Origin: Nitratiruptor tergarcus DSM 16512 | Lineage (GTDB): Bacteria; Campylobacterota; Campylobacteria; Campylobacterales; Nitratiruptoraceae | Length of the DNA: 64,000 bases | NCBI RefSeq assembly: GCF_027946175.1 | Contig: NZ_AP026671.1 | Location: 620,001 to 684,000 of the forward strand | Direction of reading: 5' to 3' | Shown: positions 35,389 through 46,072 of the stretch, in pieces | How positions within the stretch are numbered: position 1 is the stretch's first letter | Layout: every line of letters starts with the position of its first letter | Position numbers and translations under genes: made by a program | The notes under the pieces: model-generated | What the model was told of the DNA's origin: nothing | Seen by the model: only the letters and a program-made list of their open reading frames with translations | Databases searched by the model: none

Positions 35389-35966
35389 TGAAAAAAACTT
35401 AGTGTGCTCTTACCATATTTGCGTTTTTTCACAAGTTGATAGTTTCCAAGTTGCTCATCAAAATCGTGACTGCTCATATGCTCAATAATAATTGCTTCAA
35501 CAGCTTCTTTTGGAATTTTTTTAATAAGTTCACTCACCTGCTCATAAATATCTTCATACCCTTCTCTAATGCTAAAGGGAGGATCGAAGTAAAAGTAAGC
35601 TTTCTCTTTTTTTCGTCTGAGATCTTCTATTACATCCCAAATCGCTTCAAAGGCATCACCAAATCGCAGTTTACAAGATTTTTCATCAATAGAAGCGATA
35701 TTTTTTTTCAACACATTGTAAGAGTTGCGATTTTTTTCTATAAAAAAGACCTCTTTTGCTCCACGGCTCAGTGCTTCAAGCCCAACACTCCCACTCCCGC
35801 CAAAAACTTCTACAAAGTTTTTGTCAACTATATCAAATTGTAAAATATTAAAAAGCGCTTCTCTTAACATATTTTTTGAACTTCTCGTAACACTCTTTTG
35901 TGGCAAAAGTATCTTTTTGCCCTTATATTTTCCACCAATTACACGCGTACTTAGCTCTTTTTTCAT
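35385..35966 (-). CDS. rsmD: 16S rRNA (guanine966-N2)-methyltransferase
   Basis: A 193-residue methyltransferase. The N-terminus RVIGGKYKGKKI and TRSSKNMLREALFNIL are typical of RsmD, followed by VEVFGGSGSVGLEALSRGA as SAM motif I and the catalytic motif DPPF. It modifies G966 of 16S rRNA. Heads a minus-strand operon with an ABC permease. Divergent from argG across about 73 bp. Confidence 0.93.
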   Translation of the reverse strand: MKKELSTRVIGGKYKGKKILLPQKSVTRSSKNMLREALFNILQFDIVDKNFVEVFGGSGSVGLEALSRGAKEVFFIEKNRNSYNVLKKNIASIDEKSCKLRFGDAFEAIWDVIEDLRRKKEKAYFYFDPPFSIREGYEDIYEQVSELIKKIPKEAVEAIIIEHMSSHDFDEQLGNYQLVKKRKYGKSTLSFFQ

Positions 35967-36039
35967 GCTGCCCCTTTAGGAAATTTTAACATAAACAAAT
36001 TTTGGATAGAATTATAAAAAATTTTTTAAAAGGAACTAG

Positions 36040-37257
36040 ATGGGCAAAAAGGTCAATAAGGTAGTTTTGGCTTATAGTGGTGGTTTGGATACATCAGTAA
36101 TACTTAAATGGCTCCAAGAAACTTACCAGTGCGAAGTGGTAACTTTTACTGCTGATATTGGTCAAGGTGAAGAGGTAGAGCCTGCGCGACAAAAAGCACT
36201 ACAACTTGGAATAAAGCCTGAAAATATCTTCATAGAAGATCTCAAAGAGGAGTTTGTACGTGACTATGTATTCCCTATGTTTCGCGCAAATGCCATTTAT
36301 GAAGGGGAATATCTCCTTGGAACATCTATTGCAAGACCACTCATTGCAAAGCGACAGATTGAAATAGCCCAAAAAGTGGGAGCAGACGGTGTTGCGCATG
36401 GTGCGACTGGTAAAGGAAATGACCAGGTACGTTTTGAAATCGCTTATCTTGCACTCAATCCAGATATTACAGTAATCGCACCATGGAGAGAATGGGAACT
36501 CAACTCTCGTGAAAAACTTCTCAAATTTGCTGAGAGTCATGGAATTCCTATAGAAAAGCACGGCAAAAAAAGCCCCTACTCTATGGATGCTAATCTTCTC
36601 CATATCTCCTATGAAGGGGGAATACTTGAAGATCCTTGGAATGAGCCAGAAGAGGATATGTGGCGCTGGACAAATTCAATCGAAGAAGCACCAAATGAAC
36701 CAGAGTATATAACGATCGATTTTGAAAAAGGTGATCCAGTAGCTATCAATGGCGAGCCACTCTCACCTGCAAAGCTTCTTGAAGCTCTCAATGAGTATGG
36801 TAAACGTCATGGTATAGGAAGAATCGATATTGTAGAAAACCGCTTTGTCGGGATGAAATCACGAGGCTGTTATGAAACTCCAGGTGGTACCATACTACTC
36901 AAGGCTCATAGAGCAATTGAAAGCATTACACTTGATCGCGAAGAGGCTCATGAAAAAGATAAACTGATGCCAAAATATGCTGAGCTTATCTACAATGGCT
37001 TTTGGTTTAGCCCAGAGCGGGAAATGATGCAAGCTGCAATCGATAAGACGCAAGAAAATGTCAATGGTACAGTACGCTTGAAGCTTTTTAAAGGAAATGT
37101 ATTTGTCGTGGGGCGCAAATCACCAAATTCACTCTTTGCACCAGAATTTAGTACTTTTGAAGAGGATCAAGTTTACAATCAAAAAGATGCAGAAGGTTTT
37201 ATTAAACTCAATGCGCTACGATTTATTATTGAAGGTCATGTAAGGAGAAAAAAATGA
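36040..37257 (+). CDS. argG: Argininosuccinate synthase
   Basis: A 405-residue enzyme joining citrulline and aspartate with ATP. The PP-motif [17 protein letters not shown] is near the N-terminus, and the family blocks [15 protein letters not shown] and [18 protein letters not shown] are present. Length is usual for type 1 ArgG. The start follows AAAAGGAACT. It is first of a likely long operon with rplI, hslV, hslU and era; it overlaps rplI by 4 bp. Confidence 0.97.
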   Translation: MGKKVNKVVLAYSGGLDTSVILKWLQETYQCEVVTFTADIGQGEEVEPARQKALQLGIKPENIFIEDLKEEFVRDYVFPMFRANAIYEGEYLLGTSIARPLIAKRQIEIAQKVGADGVAHGATGKGNDQVRFEIAYLALNPDITVIAPWREWELNSREKLLKFAESHGIPIEKHGKKSPYSMDANLLHISYEGGILEDPWNEPEEDMWRWTNSIEEAPNEPEYITIDFEKGDPVAINGEPLSPAKLLEALNEYGKRHGIGRIDIVENRFVGMKSRGCYETPGGTILLKAHRAIESITLDREEAHEKDKLMPKYAELIYNGFWFSPEREMMQAAIDKTQENVNGTVRLKLFKGNVFVVGRKSPNSLFAPEFSTFEEDQVYNQKDAEGFIKLNALRFIIEGHVRRKK

Positions 37258-37697
37258 AAGTATTATTGATAAAAGATGTAAAAGATCTTGGAAAAGCGGG
37301 AGAAGTCAAAGAGGTAAAAGATGGATATGGAAAAAACTTTCTCATAGCACGCGGTTTTGCCAAGTTAGCTACTCCAGAAGTTATTGAAGCATGGGAAAAA
37401 GAACAAGCTAAAAAAGCTGAGGAAGAAGCAAAAGAGATCGAAAAACTAAAAAAGCTCCAAGAAAAAATTGAATCTATTAAGCTTACTATCAAACATAAAG
37501 CTGGAGCAAATGGAGCCCTTTTTGGAGCAATTACCAATAAGGAGGTAGCTGAAGAACTTAAAAAACAAGGTATTGAAATAGATAAAAAGCATATCGATAT
37601 TCATCCACCTATTAAGCAGGCTGGTGAATATAATATTGATGTGAAGCTTGGACACGGTATTCATGCAACACTTGATTTGGTAGTAGAGGCTGAGTAA
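37254..37697 (+). CDS. rplI: 50S ribosomal protein L9
   Basis: A 147-residue L9. The N-terminal RNA-binding domain reads [36 protein letters not shown] in its conserved form, then a long helix (about 40-75) and the C-terminal domain with [16 protein letters not shown]. It begins within the argG stop (ATGA) and its stop overlaps the hslV ATG by one base. Confidence 0.97.
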   Translation: MKVLLIKDVKDLGKAGEVKEVKDGYGKNFLIARGFAKLATPEVIEAWEKEQAKKAEEEAKEIEKLKKLQEKIESIKLTIKHKAGANGALFGAITNKEVAEELKKQGIEIDKKHIDIHPPIKQAGEYNIDVKLGHGIHATLDLVVEAE

Positions 37698-38233
37698 TGT
37701 TCGAAGCTACAACGATACTTGGGTATAAAGGTGATGGAATCGCTGTTATTGGCGGAGATGGCCAAGTCACTTTTGGCAATACTGTCTTGAAAGGTAATGC
37801 TACCAAGATTAGAACACTCTATAATGGCAAAGTACTTGCCGGATTTGCAGGAAGTACAGCAGATGCATTTAATCTCTTTGATATGTTTGAAAATATTTTA
37901 GAGAATAAAAAAGGGGATCTTTTAAAAAGTGTTATCGAATTTAGTAAAGAGTGGAGAAAAGATAGATATCTACGGCGTCTTGAAGCAATGATGATAGTGC
38001 TTAATACAAAAAATATTTTTATTCTTAGTGGAACAGGCGACGTAGTTGAGCCAGAAGATGGCAAAATAGCAGCAATTGGAAGCGGCGGTAATTTTGCTCT
38101 TTCAGCTGCAAGAGCACTTGACAAGCACGCCTCTTTGGATGCAAAGAGTTTGGTAGAGGAGTCCTTAAAAATTGCAGGGGAACTGTGCATCTATACAAAT
38201 ACAAATATTAAACTACTCACGTTGGAGGATTGA
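37697..38233 (+). CDS. hslV: ATP-dependent protease subunit HslV
   Basis: A 178-residue proteasome-like peptidase. The catalytic threonine follows a four-residue leader ([14 protein letters not shown], Thr5), the form typical of Campylobacterota. [30 protein letters not shown] and [14 protein letters not shown] are conserved. It assembles with HslU as the HslVU protease. The stop codon overlaps the hslU ATG (TGATG). Confidence 0.96.
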   Translation: MFEATTILGYKGDGIAVIGGDGQVTFGNTVLKGNATKIRTLYNGKVLAGFAGSTADAFNLFDMFENILENKKGDLLKSVIEFSKEWRKDRYLRRLEAMMIVLNTKNIFILSGTGDVVEPEDGKIAAIGSGGNFALSAARALDKHASLDAKSLVEESLKIAGELCIYTNTNIKLLTLED

Positions 38234-39564
38234 TGGATCTTACACCAAAAGAGATTGTGAAGTATCTCGATGAATATATAATTGGACAAAAAGATGCAAA
38301 AAAAGTTATAGCAATCGCACTGCGCAATCGTTATAGACGTATGAAACTCCCTAAAGATTTGCAAGATGAGATTACTCCTAAAAATATTCTCATGATAGGA
38401 AGCACAGGGGTTGGAAAAACAGAGATTGCTAGACGTCTTGCCAAGACTTTGGATCTTCCTTTTGTAAAAGTAGAAGCGAGTAAATATACGGAAGTGGGAT
38501 TTGTAGGTCGCGATGTAGAATCGATGGTGCGAGATCTGGTAGCAAATGCAATTGTTCTTGTTAAAGAGATCCACAAAGAGAAAAACAGAGAAGCAATTGA
38601 AGAGTATGTAATAAAGAAAATATTAGAAAAGCTTTTGCCTCCTCTTCCAAAAATGGCTAGTGAAGAGAAAAAGAGCGAGTATCAAAAAACTTATGAGAAG
38701 ATGCGAGAGCGTCTCATTAATGGAGAACTTGATAATCTTAAAATTGAAATAGAGATACCAAAAAGCTCTATCTCTTTGGATGATTCAAATCTTCCGCCAG
38801 AAATTGCAAAAGCACAGGAGTCTATTGCGAAGATTTTTACTATTGGCGTAAATAAAGAACAGATAAAAAAAGAGGTGAGCGTAAAAGAGGCAAAAGAGCT
38901 ATTGAAAAATGAAGCGAGCGAAAAACTGCTCGATATGGAGCAGATAAAACTTGAAGCTTTGCAAAAAGCGCAAGAAGAGGGAATTATTTTTATCGATGAA
39001 ATCGATAAAATTGCAGTAAGTAGCAAGACAAGTGGAAGACAAGATCCTTCTAAAGAGGGTGTGCAGCGCGATCTTTTACCAATAGTAGAAGGAAGTACAG
39101 TTAATACTAAATGGGGACCAGTAAAAACAGATCATATACTTTTCATCGCAGCTGGAGCTTTTCATCTCAGTAAACCAAGTGATCTTATTCCTGAACTCCA
39201 GGGACGTTTTCCTCTGCGCGTAGAGCTTAATTCTTTAGATGAAGAGATTCTCTATAAGATCCTCACACAAACTAAAAATTCATTAATCAAGCAGTATCAA
39301 GCACTCTTTGAGGTGGAAGGTGTGGAGCTGGAATTTAAAGATGAGGCACTTCGAGCTATTGCAAAGTATGCCTATACGGCCAATCAAAAACTAGAAGACA
39401 TAGGAGCAAGACGCCTCCATACTGTTGTAGAAAATCTTCTTGAAGATCTTAGTTTTGAGGCTGATGAGCATAAAGGTGAAAAAATTACTATTGATAAAGA
39501 ATTTGTTGATGAGAAACTAGGTGAAATTGTAGAAAATGAAGATCTGGCTAAATATATACTTTAA
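38233..39564 (+). CDS. hslU: ATP-dependent protease ATPase subunit HslU
   Basis: A 443-residue AAA+ unfoldase starting at ATG 38233 behind GGAGG; an in-frame TTG three bases earlier is a less likely start. It has Walker A GSTGVGKTEIARRLA, the GYVGRD-type pore loop as GFVGRD, Walker B IIFIDEIDKIA and sensor regions around LQGRFPLRVEL and EDIGARRLHTVVE. The I-domain lies between. It unfolds and feeds substrates to HslV. Confidence 0.97.
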   Translation: MDLTPKEIVKYLDEYIIGQKDAKKVIAIALRNRYRRMKLPKDLQDEITPKNILMIGSTGVGKTEIARRLAKTLDLPFVKVEASKYTEVGFVGRDVESMVRDLVANAIVLVKEIHKEKNREAIEEYVIKKILEKLLPPLPKMASEEKKSEYQKTYEKMRERLINGELDNLKIEIEIPKSSISLDDSNLPPEIAKAQESIAKIFTIGVNKEQIKKEVSVKEAKELLKNEASEKLLDMEQIKLEALQKAQEEGIIFIDEIDKIAVSSKTSGRQDPSKEGVQRDLLPIVEGSTVNTKWGPVKTDHILFIAAGAFHLSKPSDLIPELQGRFPLRVELNSLDEEILYKILTQTKNSLIKQYQALFEVEGVELEFKDEALRAIAKYAYTANQKLEDIGARRLHTVVENLLEDLSFEADEHKGEKITIDKEFVDEKLGEIVENEDLAKYIL

Positions 39565-39572
39565 GGTCAATA

Positions 39573-40457
39573 ATGAATAATACAAAATCTGGATATGTAG
39601 CTTTGGTTGGAAGACCAAATGCTGGAAAAAGCACCCTCCTTAACTGGCTCCTTGGCGAAAAAATCGCCATGGTTAGCCATAAAGCACAAGCTACAAGAAA
39701 ACGGCTCTATGCAATTGTGATGCATAAAGATGCGCAAATTATTTTTATCGATACACCGGGACTCCATGAAAAAGAGAGACTTCTCAATAAATTTATGCTT
39801 GAAGAGGCCCTCAAAGCAATAGGCGATTGTGATTTGATTCTTTTTTTAGCTCCTGCTACCGATGATATTAAATACTATGAAAGATTTTTAGAGCTCTCAA
39901 AAGGTAAACCCCATATCTTAGTACTTACAAAAATTGATATGGTGAATAATGCAAAACTGTTGGCCAAAATAGCTGAATATCAAAAATATCAAGATCGTTT
40001 TTTAGAACTTGTTCCTGTATCAGTGAAAAAAAATATAGGAAAAGAAGAGCTTCTTGATGCAATAGTAAAATATCTTCCCCACCATCCCTATTATTATTAT
40101 GATCCAGAACTTTTGACCACAGAAAATATTCGAGATATCTACAAAGAGCTCATACGAGAAGCTATTTTTGAAAATATAAGCGATGAAATACCGTATGAGA
40201 GTGATGTTGTTATTGAAAAAATTGAAGAGACGCCTACTCTTGACAGAGTCTATGCAATGATTATTGTTGAAAAACCCTCCCAAAAAGGAATTGTTATAGG
40301 TAAAAAAGGTGAAGCAATCAAAAGGATTGGAAGAGATGCTAGAAAACTCCTTGAGCAGTTTAGTCAAAAAAAGATTTTTCTTAATCTCATAGTTGTTGTA
40401 AAAAAAGGTTGGACAAAGAACAAAAAAGAGCTTGAAAAAATTGGTTATATCTTCTAA
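39573..40457 (+). CDS. era: GTPase Era
   Basis: A 294-residue ribosome-assembly GTPase. G1 is GRPNAGKSTLLNWLLG, G3 is DTPGLHE, G4 is TKIDM. The C-terminal KH domain contains GIVIGKKGEAIKRIGRDAR. It binds 16S rRNA near the 3' end. Last of the argG-rplI-hslVU-era set; the pilus operon starts 82 bp later. Confidence 0.96.
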   Translation: MNNTKSGYVALVGRPNAGKSTLLNWLLGEKIAMVSHKAQATRKRLYAIVMHKDAQIIFIDTPGLHEKERLLNKFMLEEALKAIGDCDLILFLAPATDDIKYYERFLELSKGKPHILVLTKIDMVNNAKLLAKIAEYQKYQDRFLELVPVSVKKNIGKEELLDAIVKYLPHHPYYYYDPELLTTENIRDIYKELIREAIFENISDEIPYESDVVIEKIEETPTLDRVYAMIIVEKPSQKGIVIGKKGEAIKRIGRDARKLLEQFSQKKIFLNLIVVVKKGWTKNKKELEKIGYIF

Positions 40458-40539
40458 GAACCCCCGTAATTAGCCTATATTAAAGTAACATTCAGTTTGC
40501 CTGTGTTAGAATTTTTAAAACTTCATAAAATGAGGTAAA

Positions 40540-42060
40540 ATGAAAATTGAGGCATATAAAAGATTTGTTACTATCGATCCCTACAATCATACCTCTTATA
40601 TATTAGAAAATAATGTCCTCAAAAGTTATAAATCTCTCAAATTTAATAATAAAAACTTTTATATCTCTTATCTCCAAGTAAAAGATACAATTATTACTAC
40701 ACTTGAAATCAGTAGAAACATTCCTCCAGAAGATTTGAGGGATGTTATTGAGATTAAAGCATATGAGGAACTGGATCTTGATGAAGTTAATGAATATAAA
40801 ATAGAATTTATTGAAATCCCTACCCCACTCCATGAAAAAAATAGAAAATTTCAGTTATATATCACTGAAATACAAATAATCCGTGATGTGTTTAGAGAGA
40901 TTACTAAAAAAATTGAATATATTGATTATATTTTACCTGCACCAGTTCTTTTTAAATCTCTCTATGATGAAGAGATTCTTGATAATACTGAAATACACCT
41001 TTTTATCTATTTTCAAAAAGATGATGCTTTCGTAACTTTATATAGTGAAGGATCACTGGTATATGCAAAATCACTCAAGTACTCTTTTTCTGATATTGCT
41101 GAAAGGATTAGTGAGCTCAAAGGCGAAAATATAGATGTACAGACTATCATGCAAACCCTTGCAAAAGATGGAGTAAAAATTGCAGATCCAGATGAAATCC
41201 AATTCTATATGCAAGTTTTTAGTGAAATTTTTATGCATATCAATGATATATTGATTTATGCGAAACGTGTACATAAGATTGAAATTGTAGATAAAATTTT
41301 TATAAGCTCAGATATAGGATATATCAAGGGAATTGAAGAGTATTCACGTACATATTTAGCCCAAGATGCATTTGATTTCAATTTTGATTATCCAATAACC
41401 TCTAATGAGCCGTATGTAGAGGATTTACACTTTCTTTTGGCATTAAGTGCAAAAAATATTGTTGAGCGTTTGGAAAGATTACCAAATCTTACGATTTTCC
41501 ATCGTCCACCACCTTTATGGAAAAGACCTAGTGGCCATCTACTTGCAATTACTCTTGTTACATTACTTTTAGCTTTAGCTTATCCAGCATATAACTTTTT
41601 TCTTACTTATAAATTACGTTATGAAACAACGTTACTGCATAATAAATATCCTTTAATTCATGCAAAGAGAGTTGCATTAGAGACACGCATCAATGAACTT
41701 AAGAAGCAAATTAAAGATATACAGAACAAAATAGTTCGAGAGCAACAAGAGTTGCAAAGAATAAAAAATATTCTCTTGCAAATATATAACAAAAAAGTTC
41801 ATTATGTTATGAAAGCTTCAACAATTGCTGAACTTTCTCAGGATATGGTGCATCACAAAATTAATCTTATAAATATTGATAATAATGCTACCTCTTTTGA
41901 TTTCAATGTTACAGCAGTAGACAATAAAAACATTACGCGATTTATCAAATATATTGCCGATAATAAAAGCGATAGATATGAAGTTTCTACAAAAGAGATC
42001 AATAAAACAGATATAAATAGCACTGTGTATGTGAGTAATATAGAGGTAAAAATCAAATGA
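40540..42060 (+). CDS. MshI-like pilus assembly protein (PilM/PilN-type fusion)
   Basis: A 506-residue protein. The first 300 residues have an actin-like PilM/GspL cytoplasmic fold judged from layout (IPPEDLRDVIEIKAYEELDLD, where E-IKAYEEL recalls PilM). One membrane segment follows (about 330-352), then a periplasmic coiled coil (LIHAKRVALETRINELKKQ) and a small alpha-beta domain as in PilN. In MSHA systems MshI is this component of the inner-membrane platform. First gene of the operon; its stop overlaps the next start by 4 bp. Sequence similarity is weak, so the call leans on gene order. Confidence 0.7.
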   Translation: MKIEAYKRFVTIDPYNHTSYILENNVLKSYKSLKFNNKNFYISYLQVKDTIITTLEISRNIPPEDLRDVIEIKAYEELDLDEVNEYKIEFIEIPTPLHEKNRKFQLYITEIQIIRDVFREITKKIEYIDYILPAPVLFKSLYDEEILDNTEIHLFIYFQKDDAFVTLYSEGSLVYAKSLKYSFSDIAERISELKGENIDVQTIMQTLAKDGVKIADPDEIQFYMQVFSEIFMHINDILIYAKRVHKIEIVDKIFISSDIGYIKGIEEYSRTYLAQDAFDFNFDYPITSNEPYVEDLHFLLALSAKNIVERLERLPNLTIFHRPPPLWKRPSGHLLAITLVTLLLALAYPAYNFFLTYKLRYETTLLHNKYPLIHAKRVALETRINELKKQIKDIQNKIVREQQELQRIKNILLQIYNKKVHYVMKASTIAELSQDMVHHKINLINIDNNATSFDFNVTAVDNKNITRFIKYIADNKSDRYEVSTKEINKTDINSTVYVSNIEVKIK

Positions 42061-42689
42061 GTATGCTAAAACAGATTGACAATTTTTTTCAAAATAGAAA
42101 AAGTAGCGAGAAGATACTCATTTATTTCACCATCGCAATAGCTATCTTTGCATTTTCGTATCAATATTTTTTTCCTATGAGCGAAAAAATGTATAAAAAT
42201 GCAGCAGAGCAAAAAAAGGTAATTGAGACAAAGATAAATCTTGATAGAGCTTATATTAAAGCTGTGACTGTCAATGGTGATGAGAATTTCTATATAAAAA
42301 AATATGACAAAGATCTTCAAAATCTAAAAGAAAAATATAAACAAGTAATTGATAAAAAACGATATATTGACTATAAAATCAAAGAACTCTCCTATCTCTT
42401 ATACAACAAAAAAAAGTGGGCAGAATTTTTCGATAGTCTAACGCAAATAGCCACACGTAACGGGATTGAGATCAATTATATTCTCAATAATTTTCTCGAC
42501 GCAACAAAAACTTTTGGGCATGTTTTAGAAGTTGAAATTTCATGTAAAGGGGACTTCAAAAACATTGTAGCGTATATTAACGATATAGAGCAAAGCGATC
42601 TTGTTGTAGATGTTTACGCACTGCATATAAGCGGTAAATCGCCACTAGAATCAATCTTTAAGGTTTCGGTATGGGGTATAAATTATTAA
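42057..42689 (+). CDS. MshJ/PilO-like pilus assembly protein
   Basis: A 210-residue protein with a short cytoplasmic start, a membrane segment at about 20-37 (ILIYFTIAIAIFAFSYQYFF), a coiled coil and a ferredoxin-like periplasmic domain. This is the PilO/GspM/MshJ layout. It is expected to pair with the upstream PilN-like protein. It overlaps both neighbours (4 bp and 19 bp). The family call is from position and topology. Confidence 0.68.
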   Translation: MSMLKQIDNFFQNRKSSEKILIYFTIAIAIFAFSYQYFFPMSEKMYKNAAEQKKVIETKINLDRAYIKAVTVNGDENFYIKKYDKDLQNLKEKYKQVIDKKRYIDYKIKELSYLLYNKKKWAEFFDSLTQIATRNGIEINYILNNFLDATKTFGHVLEVEISCKGDFKNIVAYINDIEQSDLVVDVYALHISGKSPLESIFKVSVWGINY

Positions 42690-43096
42690 TTTTTGTAACA
42701 TTTTTCTCTAGCTTCATTTTAGCTAACACGCAATATCCAGATATTGATAGATTGATTGAACAAGTAAAAACAAAAAGAGTTGGTTTATCTAAAAAAGAGA
42801 TAGAAAAGTTGCAAAATCCTTTTATTAATGAAAAAAAACTGCAAAAAATAATAAAAAAACAGAAAGTTGCTAAAAAAAAGCCAAAAAGAAGGATTCATCT
42901 AAAACTCTATTCGATTTTCAATAATAGAGCAAAAATCAATGGAAAATGGTATACAATTGGTAATACAATATATGGTTATAGACTAGTTAAAATCGATAAG
43001 GGTAAAAAAAGAGTGATACTGTTCAAAAAAAAGCGAATGCTTGTTTTATATTTGAACAATGTTAACAAGAGAAAATTCAAACTCTTGAAAATGTAA
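42671..43096 (+). CDS. MshK/PilP-like periplasmic pilus protein
   Basis: A 141-residue protein with a signal peptide (cut likely after FILA), a lysine-rich linker, and a small beta domain containing KLYSIFNNRAKINGKWYTIG and RVILFKKKRMLVLYL. This is the pattern of GspC/PilP/MshK domains that touch the secretin. It overlaps the PilO-like gene by 19 bp and precedes the secretin gene by 13 bp. Confidence 0.68.
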   Translation: MGYKLLIFVTFFSSFILANTQYPDIDRLIEQVKTKRVGLSKKEIEKLQNPFINEKKLQKIIKKQKVAKKKPKRRIHLKLYSIFNNRAKINGKWYTIGNTIYGYRLVKIDKGKKRVILFKKKRMLVLYLNNVNKRKFKLLKM

Positions 43097-43109
43097 TGGA
43101 GAATTTATT

Positions 43110-44612
43110 ATGAAAAAAATCATAGCTACTTTATCTGTTTTTATTACACTACTATTTGCACAAAATAGTTGTGAAACAAGATTTTTTACCCTTGAAAGCA
43201 AACCAGGTATTTCGATAGGTGAAATTATTAATAATATTAGTGATGAGTGTGATTATACTGTTTTATTGAAAGATAAATTCGCAAAGAAGAAAATGAAGGA
43301 GAGACTGGGTAAATTATCTTTAAAAAAAGTTACACTTGATACCCTCTTAAATGTAATATTGCTAGAACATAATTTAGATTACACTCTTGTAGATAATATA
43401 CTCTCTATTAATTATCTTATAACAAAAACTTTTAAAATAGATTATGTAACAACAAAAAGAGTTGGACAAGCAGTGACAGATGCATCTGTTGATATTGGAG
43501 GTGTTTCTCAGGCTGATGGAGGTGGAGTATCAGCAGGAACTTCTACAAAAACAAGAGATGTGAATATAATTTCATCAAAAGATGAGTTTGATTTTTGGAA
43601 AAATATTCAACAAGAGATTTACGATATTCTCAATAGACCTTCTGATGAGTATAATGCACCTAAACCTATCGTTAATGCAAACGCAGGACTAGTTACTGTA
43701 ACAGGAACAAGAAAGCAGATTGAAAGAGTAGCAACATATATTGATGAATTAGAAGATCGTATGCATAAAGAGGTGCTTATAGATGTGTCTATTTTAGCTG
43801 TATTTCTCAATAAAAATATTACAACAGGAATAGATTGGAGCCGCTTTAGTCTTACGCTCAATGGGGAGTATGATGCAAACGGTAATTTTTCTCCAACAAA
43901 TCCACTTGCTACTTATCAAAGTGTGGGGGTTGGTACAAATTTTAAAAATATAGATTATGCAAGTACTGCAACAGCAATCATAAACTCTTCATTAAATCTC
44001 TCTGGACTTATAGATTTTTTACAAAAAGATGGAAAAGTTGTTACTCTTTCAAATCCAAAAATTCTAACTCTTAATAATCAACCTGCTATTATTACAATAG
44101 GTGATAATATAAACTATAATGTTCCAACATCTATTACCATTGGCACACAAGGTGATCTTGGAGAAAAAGCGTATACTCCCTCTTCTATCTTTGTAGGAAT
44201 TTTACTAAATATTACTCCTGAAATAACTGATGATAATGAGATAATTTTGCGCATCAATCCATCTATTTCGGAGCTAAGAAATCCTGATGATTTAACACTT
44301 AAAGGCACAAGCTCTTTCAGAGAAATTGCTCCTGATACAAAAGAGAAAAAAATATCATCGGTAGTCAAAGTAAGAGATGGCTCTACTCTAATACTTGGGG
44401 GGCTCATATCAAATACAAAAAATTTCATGATAAATGGTGTTCCTCTTATTAAAGATATACCTCTATTTGGTAATCTATTTAAGAGTAAGAAAAGAGAGAA
44501 CCAAAGATTTGAACTCATTTTTGTTTTGAAACCTAAAATTATTAAAAGCAACAAGGATATGGATATTTCTTTGAAAGATTTAGGATATCGAAAATTAACA
44601 TATGAAAAATGA
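43110..44612 (+). CDS. mshL: MshL-type secretin (GspD/PilQ family)
   Basis: A 500-residue outer-membrane secretin with a signal peptide (MKKIIATLSVFITLLFA). An N-terminal STN-like region is followed by a GspD N-domain (VNANAGLVTVTGTRKQIERV) and the C-terminal secretin domain. The conserved VRDGSTLILGGLI and GVPLIKDIPLFGNLFK stretches are present. It would form the pilus or secretion pore. A Gly/Ser-rich insert lies near 130-150. Its end overlaps the mshM-like ATPase start by 11 bp. Confidence 0.88.
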   Translation: MKKIIATLSVFITLLFAQNSCETRFFTLESKPGISIGEIINNISDECDYTVLLKDKFAKKKMKERLGKLSLKKVTLDTLLNVILLEHNLDYTLVDNILSINYLITKTFKIDYVTTKRVGQAVTDASVDIGGVSQADGGGVSAGTSTKTRDVNIISSKDEFDFWKNIQQEIYDILNRPSDEYNAPKPIVNANAGLVTVTGTRKQIERVATYIDELEDRMHKEVLIDVSILAVFLNKNITTGIDWSRFSLTLNGEYDANGNFSPTNPLATYQSVGVGTNFKNIDYASTATAIINSSLNLSGLIDFLQKDGKVVTLSNPKILTLNNQPAIITIGDNINYNVPTSITIGTQGDLGEKAYTPSSIFVGILLNITPEITDDNEIILRINPSISELRNPDDLTLKGTSSFREIAPDTKEKKISSVVKVRDGSTLILGGLISNTKNFMINGVPLIKDIPLFGNLFKSKKRENQRFELIFVLKPKIIKSNKDMDISLKDLGYRKLTYEK

Positions 44613-45390
44613 TAATATTTATGAAAAAGCAAAAAGAATTTTTGAAGAGAGTAATGATCCAAAAGATTTTGTAAAGATTGAATCTAATATTGCTTGCCTT
44701 GAAACACTCCATTATTGCATGGAAGAATCTTTCAAATTCATTTTACTCTATGGACCTCCTGGTATTGGTAAGTCTATGCTTTTGCGTAGATTTTATTATG
44801 AACAACATAGCGAGAGCCTCTTTTTCTATCCGGCACCATTTCTAAGTAGAAAAGAGCTTTTTTATCGTCTATCTATGGATCTGCTTTCAAAAAAGGTAGG
44901 AAATTTCATTCAATCTATTTCACAAATACCTAACAAAACTTATACTATCTTAATTGATGAAGCACAAATGTACGACGAGAATATGCTTGAAATTTTTAGA
45001 ATACTTGCAGATACCAAAAAGATTCGCTTCATTCTTGCTCTTCATACACAAAAACATGATGCTATTCTTGCAAAAGAACATTTTAGTACAAGAATATATA
45101 AAGATATTGCCCTTACACCCCCTACACTACGTGAATTTCATAGTTATCTACAAAAAAAGCTTTTCCAAAAAGGGTGTAATGAACTAGCTGTTGCCATGCA
45201 ACTCTCGACGGCTAAGCAAATCTATAAATTTACACAAGGTAACTTCCGCCAAACTGATAAGTTTCTCTATGTGCTTTTTGATATAATGGCATACTTTAGC
45301 AAAAACTATCCATCTAAAATCAAAAATGGCAAAATAGAGAAAAAATTTATAGAGATGAGTGCAATTCATTTAGGATTGATTAATGCATGA
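44602..45390 (+). CDS. mshM: MshM/ExeA-like AAA ATPase
   Basis: A 262-residue ATPase with Walker A YGPPGIGKSML (50-60) and Walker B TILIDEAQM (about 113-121). ExeA/MshM-type ATPases help place the secretin in the envelope. No membrane segment or peptidoglycan-binding domain is seen. It overlaps the secretin gene upstream and the MshN-like gene downstream. Confidence 0.82.
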   Translation: MKNDNIYEKAKRIFEESNDPKDFVKIESNIACLETLHYCMEESFKFILLYGPPGIGKSMLLRRFYYEQHSESLFFYPAPFLSRKELFYRLSMDLLSKKVGNFIQSISQIPNKTYTILIDEAQMYDENMLEIFRILADTKKIRFILALHTQKHDAILAKEHFSTRIYKDIALTPPTLREFHSYLQKKLFQKGCNELAVAMQLSTAKQIYKFTQGNFRQTDKFLYVLFDIMAYFSKNYPSKIKNGKIEKKFIEMSAIHLGLINA

Positions 45391-46072
45391 GTATGAAAGA
45401 TTGGAACAGCGATGGAAAGTATATAATTTTAAAAAAAATTTCAAATCATTTTTTTTACTATCTATTCTTTTTTTATTGATTGGAGGAGCCTTTTATATCC
45501 TAAAAATGAAAAGCTCTTCTTCATTAAAACCAAAAAATATATCTTCAAACCAAAAAACTATCAACAATGTATCTCATAATAAAAACTTTTTAGCTCCTGC
45601 TTTGGATTTTGAAAAGAGACTGCTAAATAAAAAAGTAATAAATAAAAGTCAGAAAAAAAGTAATAGAAAACAAAGTAATAACAAAAAAAAGGTAACAGAT
45701 AAGAAAGCAACAAAAAATAAACCTAATATAAAAAATAGATCTAAAAAAGACACCTTCAAAATAGAGACACAAACATTGAGTCTCAAAGAGATGATACGTA
45801 ATTTTAAAAAAAGACCAAGTGCACCACTTGCTTTACTTATAGCAAAAAAATATTTTACTAAAGGGGAGTATAAGCATGCACTTGAGTGGAGTATAAAATC
45901 GAATGAATTGGATAAAAATTTAGAAGAGAGTTGGATACTTTTTGCTAAAAGTGCTTATAGAATAGGCGATAAAAAGCGTGCTATTAAAGCGTTACAAATA
46001 ATTATAAGGAAAAATAATTCGAAAGAGGCGAAACGCTTATTAAGAAAAATATCTCGGGGCCAAAAGATATGA
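45383..46072 (+). CDS. MshN-like membrane-anchored TPR protein
   Basis: A 229-residue protein with one N-terminal membrane segment (about 21-41), a long lysine/asparagine/serine-rich linker (about 45-120) and two or three TPR-like helix pairs at the C-terminus (GEYKHALEWSIKSNELD, GDKKRAIKALQIIIRK). This matches the layout of MshN in Vibrio-type MSHA operons. It overlaps both neighbours by 8 and 4 bp. Confidence 0.72.
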   Translation: MHEYERLEQRWKVYNFKKNFKSFFLLSILFLLIGGAFYILKMKSSSSLKPKNISSNQKTINNVSHNKNFLAPALDFEKRLLNKKVINKSQKKSNRKQSNNKKKVTDKKATKNKPNIKNRSKKDTFKIETQTLSLKEMIRNFKKRPSAPLALLIAKKYFTKGEYKHALEWSIKSNELDKNLEESWILFAKSAYRIGDKKRAIKALQIIIRKNNSKEAKRLLRKISRGQKI